Source: Gorsachius magnificus
Lineage: Eukaryota; Chordata; Aves; Pelecaniformes; Ardeidae
Assembly (NCBI GenBank): GCA_034008185.1
Contig: CM067085.1
Span: forward strand, 57,022,602 to 57,086,601
Length of the DNA stretch: 64,000 nucleotides
Direction: 5' to 3'
Shown: in pieces, positions 35,701-48,811 of the stretch
Numbering within the stretch: position 1 is the stretch's first letter
Layout: each line of letters opens with the position of its first letter
Translations under genes and position numbers: made by a program
Notes under the pieces: generated by a model
Database searches by the model: none
Told to the model about the DNA's origin: nothing
Seen by the model: the letters and a program-made list of their open reading frames with translations, nothing else

Positions 35701-36469
35701 ACTTAACTGTGAAATTTTTTAGTCAAGTACCACCAGATTTTTTTATAATCTTTCATATGCTTCTCAACTGAATCTGGAGAGAATTTTTTTTTTTTTTAAT
35801 AATTTAGGTTCTTCATTTGGTTTCTGCTAAGCTTATCAACTTTGGGCATTTTCCTGTAACCAGATCTCCACTCCAGAATGCTGCATTTCTGTTCAGCTGC
35901 TGCTCACCTTCTCTCTTTGCGCAGCATCTCCCTTGGGTGTGGATGCCTGTGGCGGGTGGGGCTGTTGTAAGGACACTCTATCAATGACTCATTGGATGGG
36001 AACGTTGAGCATTCCTGCCGTGCGAATTCAGCTCCTTCCTGAATAGAATTTGATCAGGAAAAGAAAATGTCATGTTTCACTGTAGCACAAAGGCTGCATT
36101 GACTGTCATTTGCAAAACAGTTCAGAAATGACTAGTAACTGTTAATTTTGGGTGACTAGCTGTACTTGTATAACCTCATGAACACACTAGGGAAACAAAT
36201 CCCTCAATAAATGATAGAGCACTGGATTTTCTGCAGTGAAGGCTTCCTGTAAGTATTTTGTGAGATCTTACATTTGTTTCTTCTTTGTTTTTCTCCACTT
36301 TGACACAAATATTTATGATGAGTAGAGAGGAGAGCAAGTGATAGTAAGACTGTTAACAAAAAAACAGATTTACTTCTGTAACTCTCACAGAAATGACAAT
36401 AGAAACAGAGCAGAGGGGCCATGGCAATCAACAAGGCAGGGCTGAAGTGGAACCACCTTGCACCTAGGT
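32758..36469. other. Unique sequence, one possible CR1 scrap
   Basis: No gene recognised. Short frames only. A possible CR1 3'-end scrap is listed separately at 33141-33186. T-rich run at about 35787-35799. Confidence 0.5.
33141..33186 (+). mobile_element. Possible CR1 3'-end scrap
   Basis: AGTTGGACCTTCAGAGCTCC then CTTCCAACCTAAATTATTC follows the order of a CR1 3' end (GGACTAGATGACC...AGGTCCCTTCCAACC...ATTCTATG). Only about 45 bases fit, so this may be chance. Confidence 0.35.
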
Positions 36470-37233
36470 AAGTGCATGAGGAAGCACGGGGAAAGGTCCC
36501 CTGCCCTTTCTGGGCAGTCGGCATGCTGTGTGCCCCTCTGAAATGCCTCGACACTAACCTACACAGCATAGGGATCAAACAGGAGGAGCTGGAAGTCTAT
36601 GCAGGTGCAGGGCTACGACTTCATTGGGATCACAGAGATGTGGTGGGACAGCTCTCACAACTGGGATTCCACCATGGGAATCCTGCCCCTCTACCCAGCA
36701 CTGGTGAGGCCACCCCTGGAGTGCTGGGTCCAGTGCTGGGCTCCCCAGTACAAGAGAGATGTGGACAAACTGGAGAGAGTCCCGCCAAGGGATACCAAGA
36801 TGCTGAAGGGACTGGAGCATCTCTCCTGTGGGGAAAGGCTGGGAGAGCTGGGACTTCTCAGCCTGGAGCAGAGCAGGCTCAGAGGGATCTCACCCACGTA
36901 TATAAACACCTGCAGGGAGGGTGCAGAGAGGATGGAGCCAGGGTCTTCCCAGTGGTGCCCAGTGCCAGGACCAGAGGACATGGGCACACACTGGAATACA
37001 GGAGGGTCCCTCTGGACATTGGGTAACACTTTTTCAGTGTTAGGGTGACCAAAGGCTTGGACAGGTTACTCAGGGAGGTGATGGAGTTTCCATCCCTGGA
37101 GATGTTCAAAAGCTGTCTGGATGTGGTCCTCAGCCACTGCCTCTGGGTGGCCCTGCTTGAGCAGGGCATTGGACCAGATGACCTCCAGAGGTCTTTTCCA
37201 ACCTGAATCAGTCTGTGATGCAGTGATTCTATG
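36470..37233 (+). mobile_element. CR1 LINE with internal deletion joining endonuclease to RT C-terminus
   Basis: The 5' part (about 36530-36679) is CR1 ORF2 endonuclease-domain sequence: [15 protein letters not shown] in one frame, then, after a frameshift near 36600, [18 protein letters not shown]. From 36680 the sequence is the C-terminal RT region, [30 protein letters not shown] and [16 protein letters not shown]. All of the RT catalytic core between them is missing. The junction keeps the frame, so one ORF at 36599-37048 crosses it. The copy then runs through the 3' UTR to GTGATTCTATGA at 37233. The 5' border is approximate. It belongs to a different subfamily from the copy at 5055. Confidence 0.85.
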
Positions 37234-39577
37234 AAACCAAACCTGTACTGAATTTCAATCCAGGTATTTTTCTCTTTTTCTATTCGTTGCTTAGAAGTTA
37301 CAAAGCTGCATAAATAAAATATGCAAGACAATGTCTATCTTCACTTGCATTGCAGTCAGTGAAACTGCAGGAGTTTAAGAGAGCCTTTTCCTTATATAGC
37401 TGGGTTTCATTTACACAAAGCACGAAGACATACATTATATATTACACCAGGGCAGACCATCCCTTTCCTGGGCAGAAATCTAGATACTCTTCACCAAGTC
37501 CATCTGTATCAGAACTCCTTGTGACAGTCATGCGCTCTGAAGCTAGGAGCATGAACAAATGTTTTTTCTTGGTGCAGGAAACAATGGTTTTCCTCCCTCC
37601 ATCTTAGCTCTCTGCCTCTTGTGACTTTTGTCTTTTCCCGTCACATGGTGTTCACAGCGAGTGTGAATTCAGATGGTAAAACATGCTGCGAGACAGCCAC
37701 AGTCTTTGTCTTTTTCAGCTGGCTGGAATAGGAGCATGCTCAGAGCGCGATTTATTCTAAAAGTGTGTTTTTAAAATAGTTTTTGTATTTTTAGACCTTC
37801 ATCCATCTGATCCTTTTGGATTTAAGGCGTTTCCCATTTCGCATGCCCATTAGCAGGGCAGCAGCAGGGTGCTGATGGAAGCGCTGTGCCTGGGCAGGTG
37901 TGATGTGGACCCTGAGAGAAGGTTTTTGGCTGGCACAATGCTTTTTTTCACTGTATCATTGCATCTTTTCACAAGCACAATTAGTAGATTTCCCAGAGCC
38001 TTTCAAATTATTGACATCGTTTGGATCATTTTTCCTTTTCTGACTGTCAGTCTCATTTTTCATACCTCCTACTTTGATCTAGATTTTCATTTATTGCCTA
38101 ATAATTATTAAGAGATGACAACAAAAATGTCTTGTATTATCTTCCTCTTCTCAGTGTGAGCGCTCTTTAGCTTTGAAGTATTACGTAAAAAATAAGATAA
38201 GTTTGTAATTGGGCATCTTTGCTTTATGCAAGACATTTTTTTTTCTCTTAACAAGATTTGTTCTGCAGTTGTTAGGCATTTCTAGACCCTTTCTAGTTGA
38301 ACTTGTGATGTTTTCTAACAGTAATCTCTGGATACCAAAGCTGGTTGCTTCCTATGGTGTCACTTATACAACCAAAATGAACGGCAGAAATTCAGAATCT
38401 CATAACTTGTCAGTGTTACTCCATGTTTTAAAACTCTCTGAAGTTGAGTCATCTTATATCAACATTACATTATTGCTCAGGGACTGTGAACTTCCATATA
38501 CGACAGTGGAACTGAGGCCGCTGGAAATGTTTATGGCTAGTGTTTGGTGGGATACAACAGAGCTCACCTAACAGCGTGAGGAATAAGCCTCCGGGATTAG
38601 GGCTCCTTGTCCTAGAGAAAATCCAAATGAATGCTATGCCAGGGTCCTTGTTCCAGGAGGATTGCAGTGCAAAGGAAAAGATGGGGCTACACCAGAGGTG
38701 AGAGGGGAAAGGAGAGGCAGAAGGGGTGAATCAGTTGCTGATGGTGATCCGAAGAGGGGAAGGAGAAGCCCTGAGCAGAGCTAACTGCAGAGTCCGTGCA
38801 GTGGCGGTGGGTGGCGGAGGCGAGCAGAGCAGGGGGCACTGCGGTGGGTGGGTGCGTGGGTGGGTGCGTGGGTGGGTGACAAGGCTGTGTCCTGCCCACG
38901 GTGGGGTGTGGGGAGGGGGCAGCTGCAAGGGGCTGGGCTGAGCAGCTCCCTCTGGGTGGCCGTGGAAGGTGGCCATAGGGCTTACTTTTCCCTTCTTTGT
39001 TGTCATGCTCCTCAGTTCACCGAGCTGCAGCGGTGCTCCTGAGTTGCTCATTTAATAAGAGTACACTGAGCAAATTTCTGGAAGGAGAGGGGGTTGGACC
39101 TCAGCAAGGCTCTGTGCTAGACCCGACCCTCCCACTGCCTGAAAGGCATGTCACAGGGACATTGATTATATACAAATATGTGTATTTAACTGCAATTTCT
39201 AGCTGCTTTCAGTGGTGGGATCCATGGGGAAGGCAGAAGTGCAAACATTATTTGCTCTCCACAGGGTAAATACCTTTTGTGTTGCAGGCAATGGTGAAAA
39301 GTTTGTGTGTGCATTGCACTTACCAGCGAGTGCTTAAATCATGAATGCTGTTAGATTGCTTCTAATTGCCTCAGAGATGCTGTGACTCGTCTTGTTACTG
39401 CCAGCTCCTGTTTCCATGGGAGACGGTGACTTCTGATCCCGAGAACTTGAGCTTCGCCATATTAATGGTGTTTGGTTATCGTGCGGTAACAGCTCCACTG
39501 AGTCAGACCGGTGCTGCCCAGGTGCAGAGCAGGCGCATGGGCCGGCTGGCTGCAGAGGGCTGGGGGCCGTGCAGAGA
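37234..39577. other. Unique sequence with a GC-rich minisatellite
   Basis: No gene or transposon recognised. A 120-codon frame at 38209-38571 (+) has a hydrophobic start but no family resemblance. GC-rich sequence at about 38690-38960 contains the 12-bp repeat described separately. Confidence 0.5.
38846..38878 (+). repeat. 12-bp minisatellite with G-quadruplex potential
   Basis: GGGTGGGTGCGT is repeated about 2.75 times. It gives six GGG tracts (38846, 38850, 38858, 38862, 38870, 38874) with loops of one and five bases, which meets the usual G-quadruplex pattern on the plus strand. Confidence 0.85.
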
Positions 39578-39753
39578 TCATAGAATCATAGAATTGTTTA
39601 GGTTGGAAAAGACCTTTAAGATCATCAAGTCCAACCGCTAACCTAACCCTGCCATCCCACCACTAAGCCATGTCCCTAAGCATCTCGTTTACCCATCTTT
39701 TAAATACCTCCAGGGATGGGGACTCAACCACTTTCCTGGGCAGCCCGTTCCAG
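39578..39753 (-). mobile_element. CR1 LINE 3' fragment
   Basis: Plus-strand start TCATAGAATCATAGAATTGT, then CCAACCGCTAACCTAACCCT, the exact complement of the 3' UTR block in the copies at 5055 and 24272. On the minus strand it encodes the end of ORF2 (VFKR-type region to ...MV) but with changes. Truncated at about 39753. Confidence 0.92.
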
Positions 39754-42700
39754 ATGATACTGCACCAGGAGATCAGCAACAGAATAGGGAATATATCCCC
39801 TGCGAGAGCTAGGTTGCAGCATTTTTTTGAAAAAACCCCAACATATTTTCATTTAATTTCCACAGCAAAGAAACACAAATAGTTTTAAACTGTCAACATT
39901 TTCCACAACCCTTTCCCTAGCTACATTGGGATAATGTGTTTTCTTGGTAGTGGGTCCCAAACATCACAAGCTTTCCCACACTAGTTAGCTGCATTTTGTT
40001 TCCAGCACACTGTTAAATAAGCTTTTTCTTCAAAATTAATGGCCCAGCAAAAGAGGTCTGCAGCTACCTGGCTGTAATGATGTGTTGGATTTGTCAAGTT
40101 TTAATGTACTGAAATTCAGGATTAAAAAGCACTCAAAGACCAGCTTTCTGTAAGAGATTTTTTTCTAAACTAACAAATGTTTTTTTATATTTTTAGATGA
40201 AATTGAAATTTATCTTTTCTCTATTTTTTTTTTTTCCTTTGCTTGAAGTATGATTGTTTTTTAAAACCAAAATCCTTTCCTTAGCTTTTTTTTTTTTTTG
40301 ATTGTTTTAATAAAGGCATATGAAAGACATGGATTTGAGCTTTCATTATTTGGGAAAGGGAAGCTCCTAATTCATGTGCATGTTTAACCAATGTCTTCCT
40401 TCATAAGGTATGTGAACACCTTATCTGTAATTGTTCCACTGTAAGTAAAAGAAAGAAATCAAGGAAGAGGCCAAACAAATCCTATGTAGTATTTTATGCA
40501 GAAGCTGTAGGAGCAGAAATGCTTTGACCACCCCAGTGGTACAAGAACCTTTGGTCTCCGTGGGGCTCTCAGGCAGCAGCTGGTTTATAGCTGGGGTAGG
40601 ATGTCAAGCTTCAGAAATGGGCCAGAGAAAGAGATTTTTTGTGCCAAACCACACTTCCCGTAGTTTGTATCACAGATGATGAAAATCAAGTTAACCCCAC
40701 ATCCAGTGACAACATCACAGATAAAACTACCTTTCCTGGTTTGTAGTAGCAGGCATTACATTTTTGTTCTGACTTTGTGAGATTCCAGCATGGATGAGAA
40801 GTGACAACTGAGCAGCCACAGGATGGTACAGAATCCCTGCCCACCTCTTTCATGGGCACCTGGCTTCGTGGGTACAGCCATGGCAAGCAGTGCTTGGGGA
40901 TTGCAGCTGCTGGGCAGGTGCCCCATGAGGGCAAACCAGCCAGATTTCTGCTCATTTTCCTTATTCTTGGCAAACACACTCAGGTGAGGGACTTTGAGGG
41001 AATTCTTTGATGATGCATCTCTCAAAGGCTTTCTGGATCCTTCCCTCCCTCCTTTTTTGCTGCCAGCAAAGAGAAGCCCAAGCCAAGTGGATGTTCATGG
41101 CCTTCATCATCCCGTCTGTTTGCTTTTTCATCATCAGGCGTTACAGTTTCTAGGCCAGAACTGCTTCTGCAATTCCTAGTGCTGCTGGGTTTCCTCTAGT
41201 TACAAACTTGTCTCAGTAAAAACCTTCAGAAAAGTTTGAACTTCCCAATCAAGCCTGGAGACAGCTAGCAATTAATTAGGGCAGCTGGGGGTTTTACATG
41301 AAACATGGCATAAGGTCGGGTGCATTTTGGTGGTCATGACCAAGTTCTGCTTTGTGAGCCAGGATTTGATGGAATCTGAATAACAGATTAAAATCACAAA
41401 TGAGAAATATATACGCAAACCCCTCCGGCACCGCAGCGGAGACAAGAGCACATCTGCTGAGCGTGACTCTGCAGCCAGCGATGTGCCCAGCACTGCTTTG
41501 GTAATGCAGAGGGAGACATTGGGTTCGCCCTTAGATACACACAGCAAGGAGGCCTTTGTCAGATGGAGTCTGTACAAGCAAGAACACAGATATTTAATAA
41601 ATAAAAAACCCAAATGTCTAAAAGCTAAATGTGTCACTGAGCTTTTCCATATGGTTATTTTCTCCTGCAAATCTAGTATTTGACCCATGGTTGCCAGAGT
41701 GGTCACCGCTTCACCGAGAGAGTGATGCTGCAGTGTTTGCTCTCCTGTTCTCATTTCTTAATCTTTGTAATGTGCCGTATCATTTCCAAAAGTATTTCCA
41801 AATCTGTTGCCGGAACAAAGCAAAGAACCCTCTGAGCCTGATCTGCTCTTGGATGTGCGGGTAGTATGGGTGCCTTGCTGGGTGCTGGTCCCCAGCACAT
41901 TGGTTAGGGCAGCTGGATGCTGTCGTGGTGCCGAGCAGGGCAGGACCCGGGGAAGCCACAACAGCAGGGAGTCTGCCTTGCTGCCACCAGCGGCACGGCT
42001 CTCTCCGAGGGCACTGCCGCGGTGCTGCTGGCCGGAGCCGAGCCCCGGGCACCGCCATTGTGCCCTGGGGGGCTGAAGCCCATGGGAACACTGCAGCTTC
42101 TCTCCTTTCTGGTTCGCACCATCAGGAGCCAGATCCAGCTAGGAGAACAGCCGTGCCATTGACATCCAGCCTGGTGTCAAGTAAAACAGTTCCCTTGTTT
42201 CCACATGCACCCCAAATTTATTACAGCTTTGGAAAAACCATAGTGGAATGAAGGTGAATGAGAAAAACATTTCTTTCTCTCATCTTCTGTCTCAAAATAT
42301 TTATTTTTTTTGTTTAACTTCCTTTCCCAGCTGAACAATTGAGGAAATTTAAAAGTATTTTCGATACGGTATTCTAGTGAGAAAAGTTATCACCAAACGT
42401 CCTGTTCTTTTAGCAGTAATATCGTTCATGCATCAGCACCTGCCTCTCCATCCGTGGTAGCAGCTGTTTGAGTTGAAAATAGGAATGAAACCTTGATGGT
42501 TTCATACCCCATGCTATTGCACATTGCACTAGCACAGCCACCGCCGCCTGACTCGGCTCCCGGCGGCAGCTCCGAGCGCTGGGGGACTTTCCAGAGATGG
42601 GATAGCCCATGTTTGTGAGGACGTTGAGCAGCTTTTACTTAGAAAAAGTGAAGAAGGCTGATTTTCATGTAAATATTTCAGTGTAAATATCCTCTAAAAA

Positions 42701-45700
42701 GGGATGCACTATCAAAAGCTGCAGTGAGATAGCATCACGGAGGGTTTCACTCCGAGCTGTCAGCCTCACACAGGATGCTGTACGGGCGGGACGCGCCGTG
42801 GGGTTTTGTCTTCCAGCTCCACATGAGATGAGTTATGTGCACAAATCCCTTAGTTGCAGTGCAGTTCAAAAATCCTGACATCCCAGTCCTTAAGTTTGTG
42901 GCTAGTGCTATCAAAGCACAGTTAAACACTCCCCTCGGTGGCCTTGCCCCTTTGTGTTCCCTCCTAAAACCCCATAGTTTTATTCTGAAAAAACTCTGGT
43001 ATACACAGATGTAGCCAAAGCGATTTTTCTTCATTAGGATGAAACCTCACTCCTTTTCTGTTACTTTTTCGTGCTAGTTTTTATAGCCTGCTTTGAGAAG
43101 ATTCAGTTATTTTATTCCTACTCCATTAAAAAATAAAACACTGGTGCAGGCTAAATATTATTTTGAAAAATACGGTGTGAGGAATTGACTGTGATTGCAC
43201 AGTGGTGAAAAAAAATTTGTATTTTATTGGAAAAATAATAAGTATAGATCAGTTCTGCTGTAAGGAGGAAGCCAGACTTCTTAAAGCAATCTGACTATAT
43301 ATATAAAAAGGGCAAATATTTGTTGAAATGCTGCAAAGAGGAACTGGGCTTACATTGCCTATCACTGGCAAAATGTAATTTTTAAGGTTAATCTCAATTC
43401 TCTTTCTCCCTCTGAAAAGTGTTTAGTATTCCTTGGAAGCTCTATTGATCAAGGAACTCTTCTTTGAGTTGAAAAACATCTGAGCTGTTTTTACAAACGG
43501 ATTTTGTAAATGACAGATGAAATTGGGTTGTTGGCTCCCACCAGAGCTGCCATGTCAGCCCAACCACACCATTACACATTTTCCTTCACTTCTGCATTTG
43601 CCCTTATTCATCTTGTGCTGAGGCGGAGGAATGGACAAAATAAATGGTAGTAATCAGCATAGTATAATTTTTTTCTATGCATAGCAAAGAATTAAATCTG
43701 GTTTGCTGACAAAGATTTTGATTTTTTTTTGTTGATTTTAGACAAAGATTTTGCCCATTCGCTGTCGGTGTTGGGCAGTAGCCTGTGCTCCCCGTGTCTT
43801 GTTTTTAAAGTATAGAGAAGTAGTCATTAAGAACAATAAATACCAGCTGACACGTGTCAAGCTTCGGAGCTGCGTTTCTCTGCAATGGGTTTCAGCTGTG
43901 CCCTGTTGACGTGCCGGAGGGTTCAGCCACATTCCCTGCTCGGACCCAGCAGCATGGAGCAGCTCCTTAGGTGGAGTTGTGTCACCTGCACACACAGCTG
44001 GGCACGACTGTGCACATCACTCTCTACATCCCCTGCCAGCAGTTACAATAAAGATGTATTTATGAATGAGACATACAGTTCTTCTGGCAATTTGCCTAAC
44101 TCCCTCAGTATAAAATACAAGTTTTAAAAGCTAGCATATTTGCCAAGTGTTAATTACTAAAAATAAAACTGACTGTCTTTGGGTTATTGACTAAGCCACT
44201 AATTACTGATTTACTTGCTCTTGAAATAATGTCCTTTAAATAAATGGTGATTTGGATGTATTCAATAAATTATTGTCCTTTATTGAACAGTATTATTAAT
44301 TTCCCATCACCATTTAAGTATTAGAATTTGCAATGAGCCATTCTTGGTATTCAAGATATTGTTCACTTAGTTAAATCTTGAAGCAGGATTTTCTGCTGTG
44401 AATACCTATTGTATATATTTATCAATATTTCTGTAGTACTTGGCATTGAGGAACAAAAGCGTATTGCCACATATCCTCCATGTATCCTCCACAAATCCAT
44501 GAATTGCTATCTTCTTGGAATTAAGTTGTTAGAAATTTGAGAGAAGTAGAGAACGTAGACAGAAAATCAGCCCTTGAGAGCATCATAGTTTGAGAATATA
44601 TGAAAGGGAAAAGAGAAGTTTGACAGTGAAGAGTCAAATTTATTACGCAGATATTAAAAGAAATTAAGGCATCCTCTTTGACACAGAAAGGTGTCTGAAG
44701 TGTGAAACAGATTATCAGATGCAAGGAGTAAATCTGCCAAGCACCGATGATGGTATTAAGAGATACTGCCCATCTGAAAGTGAAAACACAACCTGGTGAT
44801 AAACATGCATAGCTACGAGCTTAAATTTCCAATCCAGGATTGCACTGAACCCTCTTCAAATTTTATTCAGTGTTTAAATTTGTCTTAATATAGAGTATTT
44901 TGCTCTTTTAATTTATAACTTCTGCTTGTCTAAGGAATATGGGCTTTTTCTGTTCTTGCTATAGTTTATACTATCCTTGACTATGCAAAATATGGGTAAC
45001 TGCTCCATCTATCTGTATTTTATCTATGTGAAAGACGTACAGCTGCTAATATAGAGATAGAATAGTCTTCTATATAAATCTATATGTCTTCTTTATAAAT
45101 GGTATTATATTGCCAAAAATGGGGAAGCAATGTGATAGCTAAAATATTGTGCTGTATTTAGGGGAATTACTTTATCATTTCTGCATAGCTTATAACTATA
45201 CAAGTTTGACTATGGCACTAAGATTATGATAATTAAATTACAATGGTTTATTCCTTTAATCCAGAAGATTAAAAAGATTTTTAAAACAACAGTATCTTCT
45301 TGACAGACCATATTGCCTCATGCAAAGTAACTTTTTAATGTTTCTATGCTACATATTTTTAAAACTCTGATTCCTGAAGTAGCCAAATTCTGATGTTGAT
45401 CTCATGTCAATATACTTAATGACACCTCTCACACTTCAGACACATTGCAAGACATGGGCTGAATGGAACCTCGTTGTCTCATAGACAGTTTTTACTTTAC
45501 GTCTTGACCATAGTTGTATGTTGTTCTTATTTCCACATGCTCTGATATAAGCAAATTTAGAGCTATACAATACATAGATACTTTCCAAAGGTCTGATGAA
45601 TTTCTCATGTAAGACTAAAATTCAATGCATGTGTTTTGAAGTGTTATATTTAACATCAGAAAAAGAAATTCTGGACTGGGAAATTTGCAACAATCAAGGA

Positions 45701-48541
45701 GCTTGCTCAAATGTGACCTAAAATTTGCCTCATACAGTCTCAGAAAATTCTGTCTTTTTAATCCAGTTACCTTTCTCTGCAATTACTTTTAAATGTGGTT
45801 AGTGCAAAGATTTTTCTATTCCAGTCATTTAAACCACCATCATTAATGGAGAAAGCTCAACCAGGATTCTTTTTTCATTATGCATTCCTTTAAAAAAAAT
45901 AAGAAATAGCTTTTTCTTCCCAAGTCAAAATGTGTCAGTTACAAATTCATGGTATCTTTCCAGGTTGAAAGGCTTGTTCTTCCTGACAGGTGTCAGGTTC
46001 ACTGGTGATGCAAATTAATATTAAAGGACAATAAATGAATGATAGAGGAAATCTTGAAAATCAGCTGTGGACTTTTAATGCCTATAAAATATGAATTGCA
46101 ACTAAGCAAATTACTGAAGGACTTACAGCATTGATAGGTGAAGAGAACAAGAAGATCCAGCTGACAGGCTCATAGAAGACAGACCAAAGCATTTTAGATG
46201 CCACCTGGACATATAAATAGCTTCCATACAAGAGTGATACTTGTCGTAGTTGGATAGTTTAGTGTAAGAAATAAAATTGCAGTCATTATTACTCAGTTAT
46301 TACTTACTGTACTTCACAGTTAAATTATTTTACAAATATATACCTCTAAATGGTACTGTTTGAAAACACAACTTTTATCATAAAAAACATTTATGTGTAT
46401 TTAGGGCTTAAATTAAACAGAGAAAACTGTGCTAATTACCCAGGGCAACCTAGCATTTTCCAAATGTTTCTGTTGCCCAAATAATTTTTAGCATTATTCT
46501 TCATATTTAACATTGCATTTCACTTCTTTAGCTGAATGGTTTCCTTTACTGTGCTGAGATGAGATGGTGCCACAGGCTTCAGATTCCCTCTTGACCTGCA
46601 TGAGGATTCTCTGCTAGTTAGTCTCAGAGGAGAGTGCTCCCAGAGGAGCAGTCTTTTTCTGTGAAGGCAATGTTTCCTTCATGTGAAATGGTTCCCTCAT
46701 GTAAGATGTCTGATGCATTATTGCTTCAAGAGCATAATACATATAAAGGTTGAATCAGGCTGCCTATACATGCAGATTATAAATGTGACACTAAGTGACT
46801 ATTCATGATAACTATAAGACAAGACAGAAGAAAGTACTCATTACTGGCGGTTATTGACCACACTGAATTGCTGAGCTCTTATTTATATTTTTTGAAATAT
46901 TTTTCCAAGGCATGCTGAAGGCAGGAGCCATTTCCAGGTGTCTGTGCATACCTACGTGTGTACCTGAAAGGTGAAAGCAGATTCGTAGGGCTCCCAGGTT
47001 TCAACACAGGGCATCATGCAGAGAAATGCAGAAAGGGATTCTGAGTGGTGATGCCTGGAGGTGCTGGGCTCGCTGGGCATGCACAGCTCACTCTATCAAA
47101 GTGTATATTTCTTCAGGACTTCCAGCCATCTGGTCTTCTGCCTGACATTGGAACCTTTCAGACATCCACACAGTCAAATTGTGGGTTTGTTTTTGTTTAT
47201 CCAAGGCAGGTTTTTCCAAGCCCAAAAGGGAAATTTGTCCATGGAAATCCATATTTATGCTGGTTTTAAGACATGCTCAAATATCCCATCTTCAACAATT
47301 TCTTTTTTTTATATGTTCATAACAAAGACTGATGCTGTACAGCCAGATCTTGTTCCTGGCCACAGGGTGTTCTTAGAAGACTATCAACCGGGAGTATAGA
47401 TGGTGTTATTCATGTGATGTCCATAACCACTGGGCTTTTAGTTCAGTTTAGTAACAATGGTAACATACCCTGTTAGACCTCTTATTGATATCTAAATACT
47501 GACAAGTAAAGCACCTTAAAAATGATGTGTATCTTACTACATTTCCTTCTACGTCATCTCAGAAAAGACAAGTGCAAGCCACAAGAGTGACATGGTCAGC
47601 AGACTGTGTCATTTTTCTTGAGAAGGAAAGCATTCGTCATCTAGTCTCATCAGACCTTGTGTCAACAAATAACTTAAGATCTTCTTAAGCTCACGTAATA
47701 TTTCCAGTATGACCATATAATCTCACAAATAGTGTTCACTTGCACTGCCTCCACGCTGCCTCACTTGTGTCTGTGCATGTTTCTCTGTGCACTTTCCCCG
47801 GGGTTTTTGTGGCACTGTTTTTTTGGGGTTACAATCCTCAATGTCCTGCACAGAGAAGCAAATGTCGATTCAGGGAGTGCCGATTGCCACTGGAACAGCT
47901 TTTCTCCAGCCCTGCAATGAAAGAGAGCTTCTCTGCTATGTGTTTCTTCCCTCCTCTGTCTGCCAAAGAGCAAGGATCGAACCCAGCCCTACCTCTGTGT
48001 GGTGCATAGGTTCAGGACACCAGCTGGAGAGGCCCTGGTCCACCTTCCAGAAAGAAATCTGGGGACTGGTGTGTTTATAATGCGAAATCCTGCATGAAAT
48101 CCTCCTTCATAGGGAGGTGCAAAAGAGTTCCTTGATCTGGCGAGGAGGCCATCACAGGAATTACTGCCCAGGGTGATTAAAATGGACATTTTCAAATTAG
48201 GAACTGAACAGACTTTTGAAATGGCAAAGGTAATTATCAATGGAAACGAAGTTCTAGAGAAGTACGTTCTCCATCTCTGATTGCCTGCAGTCCAAGCTTA
48301 GGTGCTTTCCTGAGCTGTATGGCACAAATTGCTTGAATTAATGAAGAAAGGACTGGAATAAAGTCAGTGTCCTGGTTTGTAGGGCATGAGATATCGCCTG
48401 GAACTGCTTTAGTGGTTAGTAGTTTAATTTACAGACTACTCCAGTGCTGGTAGCATACATATGTTCATAACAGGGTTACAGTGGTCCTCATATTCTCACC
48501 CCTAATTTTGCTTGATGCTGAGCCCAGGTGTGGCCTCAGGC
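39754..48541. other. Long unique sequence without recognised repeats
   Basis: I recognise no transposon or gene. GC- and CpG-rich patches at about 41880-42080 and 42539-42590 give overlapping chance frames on both strands, including 160 codons at 41272-41754 (-). T/A-rich runs occur at about 40227-40240, 40289-40300 and 42301-42310. Several kilobases with no recognised mobile element can reflect constraint, but this is not testable here. Confidence 0.45.
41880..42080. other. Small CpG-rich patch
   Basis: Clearly GC-rich with many CpG dinucleotides (for example in GCCGGAGCCGAGCCCCGGG), set in AT-rich surroundings. A second short patch with about eight CpGs follows at 42539-42590. They could be small unmethylated islands or promoters of a non-coding transcript; no TATA or coding start supports a gene. 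Confidence 0.4.
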
Positions 48542-48811
48542 TCAGGATCTCCGTTCCTGATAATGCTGGAAGGACAGAAGGATGCCACCCTTGTCCACTT
48601 TGACATAAACTCTTGCACCATCACCTGCAAGGCATCTCAGCTCTTTCATGAGCTTTTTGGTGGGTTTACGCCTCTGTAGGTTTACAGCCCTTCTTTCATG
48701 TAAACGAATCCAAGGATTTCCCATCACCTGCCTGCTGTTTACCAGCCTGATTACTTGCATTATGCCAATAAAGTAATTAGTTAAGGAACACAGAAACAGT
48801 GTGGGGAGCAA
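48542..48811 (-). other. Unrecognised minus-strand frame with protein-like composition
   Basis: An 89-codon frame; the part from about 48753 downward reads VMGNPWIRLHERRAVNLQRR, then KPTKKLMKELRCLAGDGARV and YVKVDKGGILLSFQHYQERRS before a TGA. It is rich in Lys, Arg and Gly with amphipathic segments, unlike the surrounding chance frames. An AG just before GTGATGGG (minus strand) could act as an acceptor, but its pyrimidine tract is weak. It may be a terminal coding exon, a decayed gene piece or chance. I do not recognise a family. Confidence 0.25.

Noticed and set aside
41272..41754. 160-codon open frame (-)
   Set aside because: No recognised domain; overlaps other frames on the opposite strand, next to a GC-rich patch.
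48361..48400. TGTCCTGGTTTG start resembling the LTR family
   Set aside because: Only the first dozen bases match. The following sequence does not continue like the three LTRs, and no matching end was found.
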